Source: Aureimonas mangrovi (GTDB taxonomy: Bacteria; Pseudomonadota; Alphaproteobacteria; Rhizobiales; Rhizobiaceae). Taken from it: a stretch of DNA of 64,000 nt. Position numbers and translations under genes: made by a program. Below, piece after piece: positions 1 to 7,823 of the stretch; the stretch's first letter is position 1; the number at the start of each line of letters is the position of its first letter. The notes beneath the pieces were generated by a model that did no database searches, had not been told where the DNA came from, and saw only the letters and a list, made by a program, of their open reading frames with translations. The stretch is from NCBI RefSeq assembly GCF_014058705.1, contig NZ_CP059692.1:1307001-1371000 (forward strand), in the 5' to 3' direction.

Positions 1-195
1 GACCTCGCGACGCACAAGGTGGAGGAGGTGGGCTGCGAGCCTGCCGACGAGGCCGATGCGGCGCTGTTCGGCATCGCTCCCGGCGCGAGCGTGATGACGT
101 TGAAGCGGCTCGTCATGTCCTACCAGCGGCGGCCGCTGGAACTGCGCGTCGCGCGCTGCCATCTCGGTCCCGACCTCGCCTATCTTTCGCAGTAG
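1..195 (+). CDS. GntR/HutC-family transcriptional regulator, C-terminal fragment
   Basis: Only the last 64 codons are inside the window, in frame 1, ending with TAG. The fragment reads like the end of a UTRA effector-binding domain: a CEPAD-type segment, then a run resembling LFGIAPGASVMTLKRL, then a final strand with QRRPLELRVARCHLGPDL. In HutC-type GntR regulators this domain binds a small-molecule effector and follows an N-terminal winged-helix DNA-binding domain, which would lie upstream of the window. The ligand cannot be told from this piece, and assignment to the UTRA family rests on this short tail only. Confidence 0.6.
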   Translation, partial: DLATHKVEEVGCEPADEADAALFGIAPGASVMTLKRLVMSYQRRPLELRVARCHLGPDLAYLSQ

Positions 196-260
196 ATGGC
201 TATCGCGCGGCGTTCGCGGTTAACCACGCGTTAACGTGATCGCACTGGAGGCGGCACGCC

Positions 261-1646
261 GTGCTACGACCGCGCGTTCAACGCGGTCTTGGCCGCACAG
301 GGATCCCGCCGATGTCGCAATCGCATTCCTACACGCTTCGCGGTCAGATCGGCCGGCTCGACCTAATGACGCGTATGGTGCTGGCGATCCTGTCCACGGG
401 GTCGGGTGTCTTCACCTATATCGGCGTGCGCGACCTCATCGACGGATCGCCGACGACGGTCTTTCTCGGCGCGATCATCTATTCGGTGGCGGTTTCCGTC
501 GCGATCTACGGCTTCTGGACCTATCTCATGCGCATCATGCCGCATGTGCGCCAGCGCGCCGGGCGCGGGATGCTTTATCTCGCGATGGCGGTCGGCGCGG
601 TGATGATCATGGCGATGTCGGCCTGGCTGAACGCCGCCGCGCTCGCCGGCGGCGCGGCGCTGGAACAACACCTTTCCGTCACCACCGAGGAGTATCAGCA
701 GCGGCTGAACGAGGCTCACGAGAACGCGCTCGCCGCGCAGAGCCTGATCCCGGACATCGAACTCGCCTCCCAGCGCTTCTCGCGCCTTGCCGACGAGGAA
801 CGGTCTTCCGGCGCGCTGACCGGTACGTCGGGCCTCGGCACCGTCGTCCAGCTTCTCAGCCAGATGTCGACGCAACTCGACGGGCTCGCCGCCGAAATCC
901 GCTCCTCGCGCGAGCGGGTGCAGACGCTTTTCGACGAAGGCGGTACGCGGCTGGCCGAGATGCGCCGACTCGTGGCGGGCGAGGGGCCTGTCGCCGATCG
1001 CTCCACCCAGTTCGCCGAGCAGGCGACGGCGCTGTCCGGCATTGTCGCCTCGCTCCAGCAGACCTCGGTTGCGCCGGCCGTTCGCCGCGCCGCCGAGGAC
1101 CTCGGCCGCTCCTTCATCGCGCCGGTCGCCGGCGGGCTGGAGCCCGGCCTGCGAGACCGCCAGAGCGAGGTGCTGGCGCGGGTCGAGCAATCCGTCCGCC
1201 AGCAGAGCGCCGCGCTCGCGGCCGCGGCTGACGATATCCTCGCGCGTCCGCCCGTCGCGGCGATGCGCTTTACGCCGCTCTCCAAGCCGGATGCGGTGAT
1301 CCGTTATGCGGGAGACTTCCTGCCCTCCTGGGCGGGCGCCATCGCCATCGACCTGATGCCGGCCGTGCTGGTGCTCATCCTCGTCATCACGCAGGACCAG
1401 ATTCGCCGGGAGGAGGGCGAGGCCGGTTTCGTCGATATGAGTGCGGCCGACATGATGCGGGCCTTCGAGATACAGCGCCGCCTCGCGGCCGCCCAGGCAC
1501 CCGTTCCAGGCACGGCCGACGGGGTCGCCGCGCCAGCGTCACATTTGTCCGAGTCGCCACCGGGGCCCGCCCCGTCTCCAGACGAGATCGTTCAGCAGAA
1601 TCAGCCGACACCCTTCCACGGGCGCCGCGGCGCCGGCCCGGCCTGA
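261..1646 (+). CDS. membrane protein with central coiled-coil region
   Basis: Product of 461 residues of unknown function. Hydrophobic segments lie near residues 35-60, 65-90 and 100-130 (the last includes MAVGAVMIMAMSAW), followed by about 250 hydrophilic, Glu/Gln/Arg/Ala-rich residues likely to form coiled coils, and a final membrane segment near residues 365-385 (MPAVLVLILVIT). The tail is Pro/Ala-rich. This suggests a large extramembrane coiled-coil domain held by membrane segments at both ends. The GTG start at 261 has a GGAGG 9 bases upstream; an ATG at 312 (MSQSH) is the alternative but lacks a clear ribosome site. The next gene starts 21 bp downstream on the same strand and encodes a membrane-anchored ClpP-like protein, so the two probably form an operon. 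I do not recognise a named family. Confidence 0.75.
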   Translation: MLRPRVQRGLGRTGIPPMSQSHSYTLRGQIGRLDLMTRMVLAILSTGSGVFTYIGVRDLIDGSPTTVFLGAIIYSVAVSVAIYGFWTYLMRIMPHVRQRAGRGMLYLAMAVGAVMIMAMSAWLNAAALAGGAALEQHLSVTTEEYQQRLNEAHENALAAQSLIPDIELASQRFSRLADEERSSGALTGTSGLGTVVQLLSQMSTQLDGLAAEIRSSRERVQTLFDEGGTRLAEMRRLVAGEGPVADRSTQFAEQATALSGIVASLQQTSVAPAVRRAAEDLGRSFIAPVAGGLEPGLRDRQSEVLARVEQSVRQQSAALAAAADDILARPPVAAMRFTPLSKPDAVIRYAGDFLPSWAGAIAIDLMPAVLVLILVITQDQIRREEGEAGFVDMSAADMMRAFEIQRRLAAAQAPVPGTADGVAAPASHLSESPPGPAPSPDEIVQQNQPTPFHGRRGAGPA

Positions 1647-1667
1647 TCCTTCGAGCACGAGACCCCG

Positions 1668-2552
1668 ATGATCGGTGAGGAGCCTTCCCCCTCTCGCTTC
1701 GAGCGCTTCGTCCTGTCGATCCCGGACGGGGCGATCCTGCGAGGCCTGTTCGTCGGCGTGATCGGCTTGACGGGCTGGGTGCTCTCGCAGGATGTCGTGT
1801 CGATCTACCGTGCGGAGAGTGACCGGGCGCGCACGATGCGCACACAGCCGATGCCGCTTTCGCGGCCCATTCCGGGGGACCAGATCCGCCCCTATCTGCC
1901 GCGCACCATTCCCGTCGGGCCGGATCGCGGCGAGCCGGAGTTGCCGGGCTATGACGGGCCGGCGGGTGGCGAGGCGATGAGCCAGCCGATGCGCTTCGCC
2001 CGTGAGCCCGGCTCGGAAATCATCACGGCCGTCGGGCGGATCGATCCCGGCACCGCATCCCTTCTGGAGAGCTTTCTCGAGGGCGAGGGGCAGGGGGCCG
2101 CGACGCTCTATCTCCATTCGCCCGGCGGTTCGGTGCAGGATGCGATCGCCATGGCGCGCGCGGTGCGCGACGCCGAGATGGACACTGTGGTGCCGGACGA
2201 CGGCTATTGCGCTTCGGCCTGCCCGCTGCTCTTCGCCGGCGGGGTCGAACGCACGGCCGGCGAAAACGCCTGGGTCGGATTGCATCAGGTCTATGCCGTC
2301 GAGATCCCTGGCATGGACACGACGCGCGATCTCGATCGCTCCATTGCCGACATTCAGTCCACGACGGCCGATTGCCAGGAACTGCTGGTCGACATGGGAG
2401 TCGATCCGCGCGCCTGGATCCATGCCATGCGCACGCCCTCCGAGGAGCTCTACGTGCTGACCCCGGAGGAGCTTTCCGAACTCGCCTTCGTCACGACGGA
2501 TGTGGGCGACGCGGAAGAAGAGGACTCGGAAGCTTCGCCAGCGGCGGGGTGA
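1668..2552 (+). CDS. membrane-anchored ClpP/crotonase-fold protein, probable serine peptidase
   Basis: 294 residues. An N-terminal membrane segment (about residues 24-46) is followed by a Pro/Arg-rich linker and a domain from residue 115 with ClpP-fold signatures: a glycine-rich SPGGSVQDAIAMA oxyanion segment (151-163), a nucleophile region YCASACPLLFAGG with Ser183 as likely catalytic serine, and GLHQVY with His206 as the likely base. The acidic Glu/Asp-rich tail is unusual. The fold should sit in the periplasm. The upstream coiled-coil membrane protein ends 21 bp before this start, which suggests partnership. The 3' end overlaps the convergent hydrolase gene by 103 bp. Substrate unknown. 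Homologues of this type are often annotated only as hypothetical or periplasmic ClpP-like proteins. Confidence 0.7.
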   Translation: MIGEEPSPSRFERFVLSIPDGAILRGLFVGVIGLTGWVLSQDVVSIYRAESDRARTMRTQPMPLSRPIPGDQIRPYLPRTIPVGPDRGEPELPGYDGPAGGEAMSQPMRFAREPGSEIITAVGRIDPGTASLLESFLEGEGQGAATLYLHSPGGSVQDAIAMARAVRDAEMDTVVPDDGYCASACPLLFAGGVERTAGENAWVGLHQVYAVEIPGMDTTRDLDRSIADIQSTTADCQELLVDMGVDPRAWIHAMRTPSEELYVLTPEELSELAFVTTDVGDAEEEDSEASPAAG

Positions 2553-3490
2553 TGCGGCGGAGCGATGCCGTCCATCCATTCGCTGAACGAGCGGGTGGCC
2601 GCGGAGCGATAGGGCGCGATCTCGTGCAGCGTCTCGTGGCGTGCGCCTTCGACGACCGTCAGCGTCACCGGGAGCCCGACCGCGCGTGCGCAGTCGGCAA
2701 GCCGCCGGACCGCGGCGCCGCCGGCCGTCGCCGGATCCTGCGTGCCGCACAGAAGATGCAGCGGCAGGTCGCTTGGAAGAGCGCGCAGCCCGCGGCTTCG
2801 TCCGCCCTCGGCTATCAGCGTGACGAGGTCCGAAAACAGGGAAATCGTCGGGCTCCAGCCGCAGAGCGGATCGACGATATAGCGATCGACCGCCTCCTCG
2901 TCGTGGGTCAGCCAGTCGAACTCCGTGCGGCGGCCGGGGACGCTGCGCCCCCATGTCTCGAATGTCGCGTGCGTGAGCGTCGGGCTCGGAACGTCGGACC
3001 CCATAAGCGCGCGTTCGACGGCCAGGACGAGATGTGCGGTCAGCCGCGGGGCGAGGCGAGCGCCATCGAAATTGGCGTTCCACACGCAAAGGCCGGCCAG
3101 ATCGCGCCCGTATCTGCGGGCGAAAGCCATGGCGATAAGCCCGCCCATCGAGTGACCTAGAACCACCATCGGCAGGTTCGGATGGCGCGCCCTGGCGTGG
3201 TCGAAGACCGCCCGGCAATCCTCGACGACGAGGCGTGCGCCATCCTTCTCGGCAAAGCGCCGGGGTGAAGCATCGGGTGCGCTGGTTCGTCCATGCCCGC
3301 GATGGTCGTGTGCGTAGACATGAAGGCCGATAGCGGACATCTCGGCCGCGAAGCGCTCGTAACGGCCCGAATGCTCGGCCAGACCGTGAAAAACGAGGAG
3401 AACGGCGCGGCCTTCACCTGTTGCCGGCTGATGGCGGAGCCAGACCATGGCGCCCGTCGCCGTCCGCAACCCCTCACCTTGCGCGAACAT
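2450..3490 (-). CDS. alpha/beta hydrolase, monoacylglycerol lipase / lysophospholipase-like
   Basis: 346 residues from the ATG at 3490; an ATG at 3502 is also in frame, but GGGAGG lies just upstream of 3490 and favours the shorter form. Serine hydrolase signatures are in order: an HGLAEHSGRY oxyanion segment, HDHRGHG, the nucleophile elbow GHSMGG, an acid in CGTQDPA and the catalytic His in EGARHET. This fits the Hydrolase_4 (serine aminopeptidase S33/PldB-like) group acting on lipid esters, cytoplasmic with no signal peptide. The C-terminal tail is Ser/Ala/Glu-rich and its coding sequence overlaps the end of the ClpP-like gene tail to tail, so the true functional domain probably ends about 35 residues earlier. 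Divergent from the ABC importer genes starting at 3663. Confidence 0.85.
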   Translation of the reverse strand: MFAQGEGLRTATGAMVWLRHQPATGEGRAVLLVFHGLAEHSGRYERFAAEMSAIGLHVYAHDHRGHGRTSAPDASPRRFAEKDGARLVVEDCRAVFDHARARHPNLPMVVLGHSMGGLIAMAFARRYGRDLAGLCVWNANFDGARLAPRLTAHLVLAVERALMGSDVPSPTLTHATFETWGRSVPGRRTEFDWLTHDEEAVDRYIVDPLCGWSPTISLFSDLVTLIAEGGRSRGLRALPSDLPLHLLCGTQDPATAGGAAVRRLADCARAVGLPVTLTVVEGARHETLHEIAPYRSAATRSFSEWMDGIAPPHHPAAGEASESSSSASPTSVVTKASSESSSGVST

Positions 3491-3662
3491 CCCGCCTCCC
3501 ATTTCGCCCGAATCCTGTCCAGCTCACGGCCCTCAAAGGTGCAGATCGCACAAACATTGTACATCGCTTACGAGAGGCTTGGATAAGAGGCAGTTTCGGC
3601 TTGCGAGCCGACGAGGTTCCGTCGAACAATGGCGGATCGCTGCCCTCTCGACGGACTATTCG

Positions 3663-4691
3663 ATGCTTCGCTTTCCTTGCCGCGCCATGCTCGCGACATC
3701 CTTCCTGGTCGCCTTTGCACCTGCGATCGCGTCCGCGCAGGAGCTCACGCCCGTGCGCTTCACGCTGGACTGGCGCTTCGAAGGGCCGTCGGCAGGCTTC
3801 CTGCTTGCGCAGGAGCGCGGCTATTTCGAAGAAGCAGGCGTTTCGGTCTCTATCGATGTCGGCAACGGCTCCCTGGAGGCGATCCCCCGGATCACGACCG
3901 GCACCTACCAGATGGGATTCGGCGACATTAACGCGTTGATCAAGTTCCTCGACGAAAACCCGGACGAGCCGATCGAGGCGGTCCAGATGGTCTACGAGAA
4001 GCCGGCCTTCGCGATCGTCGGCCGCGCCGACAAAGGGATCACGCAGGAACCGTCGTCGCTGCAGGGCAAGACGCTGGGCGCACCGCCGCCGGACGGCGCC
4101 TTTGCGCAATGGGCGGCCTTTGCGGAGGTCAACGAGCTCGACACCTCCGCCATCACGATCGAAAGCGTCGGCTTCCCTGTGCGCGAGCCGATGCTGGCAC
4201 AGGGCAATGTCGACGCCGTCTTCGGCTTCGCGTTCTCGGTCGTCCTCAATCTCAAGGCACAGGGCGTTGCCGAGGACAACATCGTGCCGATGCTGATGGC
4301 CGATCACGGTCTCGACCTCTACGGTAACGCCGTCTTCGTCAACACGGACTGGGCCGAGGAAAACCCGGACGCGGTGCGTGGCGTGCTCGAGGCCGTGACG
4401 CGTGGCTTCAAGGATGCGGTGGCCGACCCGCAGGCTGGCGCAGAAGCGGTGCTGCGCGCCAACAACATCCTAACGCTGGAGACGGAGGTCGAGCGGCTGG
4501 AAATGGCGAACGCCATGAACATCGCCACCGATGCTGTGCGCGAGAACGGTTTCGGCGGCGTCGAGGAAGCCAAGCTCGCCCGCTCGATCGAGCTCCTGAA
4601 GCTGTCGGTCGGTCTGTCCAACCCTCCCACGCCCGATCGCGTCTTCGACGCGCAGTACCTGCCGCCGCAGGCAGAGCGCATGCTAGACTGA
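3663..4691 (+). CDS. ABC transporter substrate-binding protein, NMT1/THI5-like
   Basis: 342 residues from ATG 3663, beginning with a signal peptide that should be cut after ASA (IASAQE). The mature protein opens with FTLDWRFEGPSAGFLLAQERGYF, a pattern of the SsuA/THI5/NMT1 periplasmic binding fold that carries pyrimidines, taurine, sulfonates or nitrate-type ligands. The ATPase gene follows 11 bp downstream and the permease overlaps that, so the three form one importer operon. The exact substrate is open: I see no TPP riboswitch in the leader, which weakens a thiamine-precursor role, and there are no sulfur-assimilation genes nearby. ATG 3687 would also leave a usable signal peptide. Confidence 0.85.
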   Translation: MLRFPCRAMLATSFLVAFAPAIASAQELTPVRFTLDWRFEGPSAGFLLAQERGYFEEAGVSVSIDVGNGSLEAIPRITTGTYQMGFGDINALIKFLDENPDEPIEAVQMVYEKPAFAIVGRADKGITQEPSSLQGKTLGAPPPDGAFAQWAAFAEVNELDTSAITIESVGFPVREPMLAQGNVDAVFGFAFSVVLNLKAQGVAEDNIVPMLMADHGLDLYGNAVFVNTDWAEENPDAVRGVLEAVTRGFKDAVADPQAGAEAVLRANNILTLETEVERLEMANAMNIATDAVRENGFGGVEEAKLARSIELLKLSVGLSNPPTPDRVFDAQYLPPQAERMLD

Positions 4692-4702
4692 GGGGCACCG
4701 CG

Positions 4703-5488
4703 ATGTCTCTCGTCACGCTCGACAAGGTGGCGCTCAGCTATGGTGGCGAGGGCGGAACGCTGGCCGTCGACGATCTGTCGATCGACGTGAAGCGCGGGGA
4801 GTTCGTCGCCGTCGTCGGGCCGTCCGGCTGCGGCAAGTCCACGCTGATGAAGCTCGTCACCGGCCTCCAGAGCCCGAGCGCGGGGACGATCACCGTCGGG
4901 GGCGAACGGGTGACGAAGCCGGTGTCGATCGTTGGAATGGCCTTCCAGAACCCGACGCTCCTGCCCTGGCGCACGACGCTCGACAACATCCTCCTGCCGC
5001 TGGAGATCGTCGACCGTCACAAGAAGCGGCTGCGCCGCAACAAGGCCGAGTATGTCGCCAAAGCCGAGGCGCTGCTGGCGCTCGTGGGGCTTGCCGGCTT
5101 CGGTGACAAGTTCCCGTGGCAGCTCTCCGGCGGTATGCAGCAGCGCGCCAATCTGTGCCGCGCGCTGATCCACGAGCCGGACCTCATCATGCTGGACGAG
5201 CCCTTCGGCGCCCTCGACGCCTTCACGCGTGAGGAGTTGTGGGGCGTCATCCGTGACATCCACGCGCAGAAGGGCATCACTGTGGTGCTCGTGACGCACG
5301 ATCTGCGCGAGGCAGCCTATCTCGCCGACCGCGTCTTCGTGATGACGGCGCGGCCGGGCCGGGTGAAGCTGGAGCGCGAGGTGCCCTTCGCGCGTCCGCG
5401 TCCGCTCGATCTGATGTACGAGAAGCGCTTCGTCGACCTCGTCCACGAACTGCGGGCGGAGATCGCCGAGGCGAGGGTAGCGGCATGA
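4703..5488 (+). CDS. ABC transporter ATP-binding protein (SsuB/TauB/ThiZ type)
   Basis: 261 residues with all ABC ATPase motifs: Walker A GPSGCGKST, Q-loop AFQNPTLLPWRT, signature LSGGMQQR, Walker B LIMLDEPFGALD and switch His in VTHDLREA. The LPWRT and EPFGALDAFTR wording is typical of the nitrate/sulfonate/taurine importer ATPases. It should energise import of the ligand bound by the preceding periplasmic protein. The stop overlaps the permease start by 4 bp, indicating translational coupling. Confidence 0.92.
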   Translation: MSLVTLDKVALSYGGEGGTLAVDDLSIDVKRGEFVAVVGPSGCGKSTLMKLVTGLQSPSAGTITVGGERVTKPVSIVGMAFQNPTLLPWRTTLDNILLPLEIVDRHKKRLRRNKAEYVAKAEALLALVGLAGFGDKFPWQLSGGMQQRANLCRALIHEPDLIMLDEPFGALDAFTREELWGVIRDIHAQKGITVVLVTHDLREAAYLADRVFVMTARPGRVKLEREVPFARPRPLDLMYEKRFVDLVHELRAEIAEARVAA

Positions 5489-6312
5489 GCGAGCTTCCCG
5501 CCGACATCCGCGCCGTGGAGTCCGCCCCTGCCAAGCCGCGCGCCGGAGGCGGGATCGACTGGATCCGGCTCGCGCCCTGGCTCTACACGATCGGGCTTTT
5601 CGTCCTGTGGGAAGCGGCGGTGCGCATCTTCGCGATGCCCGTCTACATCCTGCCGGCGCCCTCGGTCGTCTTCGGCGCGGTCTACCAGTACTGGCCGGCG
5701 ATCTGGACCAATTCGCTGCAGACGCTCTTCACCACCACGGCAGGCTTCGCGATGGCCGTCGTCTTCGGCCTCGGCCTCGGGCTCCTCGTCGGCTGGTCGC
5801 GCACGATCTATGCCGGCCTCTACCCGCTGATGATCGGCTTCAACTCGATCCCGAAGGTCGCCGTCGTTCCGATCCTGGTGATCTGGTTCGGTACGGGCTC
5901 CGTACCGGCGATCATGACGGCGTTCCTCATCGCGTTCTTCCCCATCGTCGTGAACGTCGCGACTGGGCTCGCGACGATCGAGCCGGAGATGGAGGACGTT
6001 CTGCGCGCGCTCGGGGCCTCCAAATGGGAGGTGATGACGAAGGTCGGCATCCCGCGTTCGATGCCGTATTTCTTCGGCTCGCTGAAGGTCGCGATCACGC
6101 TCGCCTTCGTCGGCTCAGTCGTCTCGGAGACGGTGGCCGCCAATGCGGGGCTCGGCTTCATGATGCTCGGCGCGCAGTCTCAGTTCAACGTGCCTCTGGT
6201 CTTCGCCGGCCTCCTGATGCTCGCCATCGAGGGTATCGCGATGTATGCGCTGATGGCGCTCCTTGAGAAGCGGATGACGGGCTGGGCACATCGCTCGGGC
6301 GAAGCGCGCTGA
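5485..6312 (+). CDS. ABC transporter permease (SsuC/TauC/ThiX type)
   Basis: 275 residues with about six membrane segments and the binding-protein-dependent transport inner membrane motif around LRALGASKWEVMTKVGIP, the cytoplasmic EAA loop that docks with the ATPase. ATG start overlaps the ATPase stop. Third gene of the importer operon. The next gene, RNase T2, starts 39 bp later and may be separately transcribed. Confidence 0.92.
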   Translation: MSELPADIRAVESAPAKPRAGGGIDWIRLAPWLYTIGLFVLWEAAVRIFAMPVYILPAPSVVFGAVYQYWPAIWTNSLQTLFTTTAGFAMAVVFGLGLGLLVGWSRTIYAGLYPLMIGFNSIPKVAVVPILVIWFGTGSVPAIMTAFLIAFFPIVVNVATGLATIEPEMEDVLRALGASKWEVMTKVGIPRSMPYFFGSLKVAITLAFVGSVVSETVAANAGLGFMMLGAQSQFNVPLVFAGLLMLAIEGIAMYALMALLEKRMTGWAHRSGEAR

Positions 6313-6351
6313 TCGGCTGGCGCTCGGGCGTCCGTCATGTATGGTCCGGCT

Positions 6352-7347
6352 ATGAAGCGCCTCCTCGTTCTCCTCGTCCTTCCCCTTGGTCTCGCAACGT
6401 CGCCCTCCGCCGGTCAGGTGCCGATGGTCGGTGTCTTCACCGCGGAGGCGACCTGCTCCGCCACGCCCTCGATCCGCGAGCCGGACCGCAACCCCGGAGA
6501 CATCGCGACGGAAGCGGGACGGACCTACGAGCTGATCGGGCGCAACGCGGTGCCGGGCAGCCACTACATGATCGTCGTGCCGGGTGCCGAGCCGGAGCGC
6601 CGCTGGGTCGCCTATGGCTGCGGACGCGTGGAGGACGACGGCGTGAGCGGGCCTGTTCAGGCGAGCGCACCGCCATTGGGCGGGGCCTCGCCGGTGCCCG
6701 TCGCTCCCGCGGACGATTATGTCCTTGCCGTCAGCTGGCAGGCGGCCTTCTGTGAAACGCGGCCGCGCGTCACGGAATGCCGGTCGGGCGGGCGCGATGA
6801 CGTGGGCTTTGCGCTGCACGGCCTCTGGCCGGAGCCGCGCGGGCGCGAATATTGCGGCGTGCCGGCGCGGATCGTCGCGACCGACGAGGCTGGGGACTGG
6901 GAGCGCCTGCCCCCCGTCGCGCTGACCGCAGCGCTCGAGCGCGAACTGTCCGTGGCCATGCCCGGTGTCGCCTCGGGCCTCGACCGCCACGAGTGGTGGA
7001 AGCACGGCACCTGCTTTTCCGGCGACGAGGAAGCCTATTTCGCGCTTTCGCTGGACCTTCTCGAGGCGCTGAACGCGAGCGAGGTTCGCACGCTTTTCGA
7101 GGAGACGATCGGCGAAACGCTCGAGGCACGCGAAATCCGCGCCGCTTTCGACGAAGCTTTCGGACGCGGCGCGGGCGCACGGGTTCTGGTAGATTGTGTC
7201 GAGGTGGAGGATCGCCGCCTTATCCGCGAGCTGCGGCTTTCGCTCAGCGGGCGCCCGGACGACGGGCTTGCCGCGATGCTTCTCGCGGCCGATCGCTCCG
7301 CGCAAGGCTGCCGTTCCGGCGAGGTCGATCCCGCTGGCTTCTCCTGA
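6352..7347 (+). CDS. secreted ribonuclease T2 family protein
   Basis: 331 residues from ATG 6352, beginning with a clear signal peptide (MKRLLVLLVLPLGL, cleavage near SAGQ). Both active-site blocks of RNase T2 are present: CAS I as FALHGLWPEP and CAS II as HEWWKHGTC, giving the two catalytic histidines and the supporting glutamate. Several cysteines (near CSATPS, CETRP, TECRS, CFSG and CVEVED) agree with the disulfide-rich secreted fold. Expected role: degradation of RNA in the periplasm or outside the cell. The first 100 residues before the catalytic domain form an extra domain not usual in bacterial RNase I; its role is unknown. An in-frame ATG at 6337 would add five residues before the signal peptide. 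Confidence 0.87.
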   Translation: MKRLLVLLVLPLGLATSPSAGQVPMVGVFTAEATCSATPSIREPDRNPGDIATEAGRTYELIGRNAVPGSHYMIVVPGAEPERRWVAYGCGRVEDDGVSGPVQASAPPLGGASPVPVAPADDYVLAVSWQAAFCETRPRVTECRSGGRDDVGFALHGLWPEPRGREYCGVPARIVATDEAGDWERLPPVALTAALERELSVAMPGVASGLDRHEWWKHGTCFSGDEEAYFALSLDLLEALNASEVRTLFEETIGETLEAREIRAAFDEAFGRGAGARVLVDCVEVEDRRLIRELRLSLSGRPDDGLAAMLLAADRSAQGCRSGEVDPAGFS

Positions 7348-7638
7348 TCAGATCGTCGATTCGAAGTCGGCCGAGAGGCGCAACTCGCGCAACGGGCGCA
7401 CGGCAGCCGTCGTGCGCGCGTAGATCGGATCGGCCTTGTAGGCCGCAAGCGCCTCCCAGCTCGCGAACTCCGCATAGACCACGACGTCGACGTCGTTGCC
7501 CATCGGATCGACGCGTCCGTTTTCGCACACCTCGAACCGGTCGTGATGCGCGATTTCGCCGAGCGCCTTGAGCCCGTCGCGAACGCGCGCGAGGTCTGCC
7601 TTGTCCCGGGCGCTGAAGAAGACGATGTGGCGGATCAT
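7348..7638 (-). CDS. Dabb family (stress-responsive A/B barrel domain) protein
   Basis: 96 residues from ATG 7638, chosen because GGAGAG lies just upstream and the conserved MIRHIVFF opening begins here. The Dabb pattern is visible: MIRHIVFFSARDKADLARVRDGL followed by a mid-protein strand VDVVVYAEFASWEALAAYKADP. These small ferredoxin-like dimers occur as stress-related proteins and a few act as cyclases; no specific reaction can be given. The stop codon abuts that of the RNase T2 gene on the other strand with no gap, so the two transcripts converge. Confidence 0.8.
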   Translation of the reverse strand: MIRHIVFFSARDKADLARVRDGLKALGEIAHHDRFEVCENGRVDPMGNDVDVVVYAEFASWEALAAYKADPIYARTTAAVRPLRELRLSADFESTI

Positions 7639-7823
7639 GGCTCTCTCCGGCGAAGGGGTCTTCGCGCACGGATCGGCCGTCACGGCCTGAAGGTCAAGCG
7701 CCCGGACGCCGACCGCGTGCAATGCGATAAAATCCGCGCGCACTTTGTTGCCCATGAACACGTCATGGCTTACCTGTGCCGCAACCTTTTTCGATATCGA
7801 CGAGCCCGGAGACGCGCCCCGCG

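Noticed and set aside
3503-3662. TPP riboswitch before the NMT1/THI5-like importer
   Set aside because: The 160-bp region lacks the conserved CTGAGA, ACCTGA and GGGTAATACC-type elements, so no thiamine switch is claimed.
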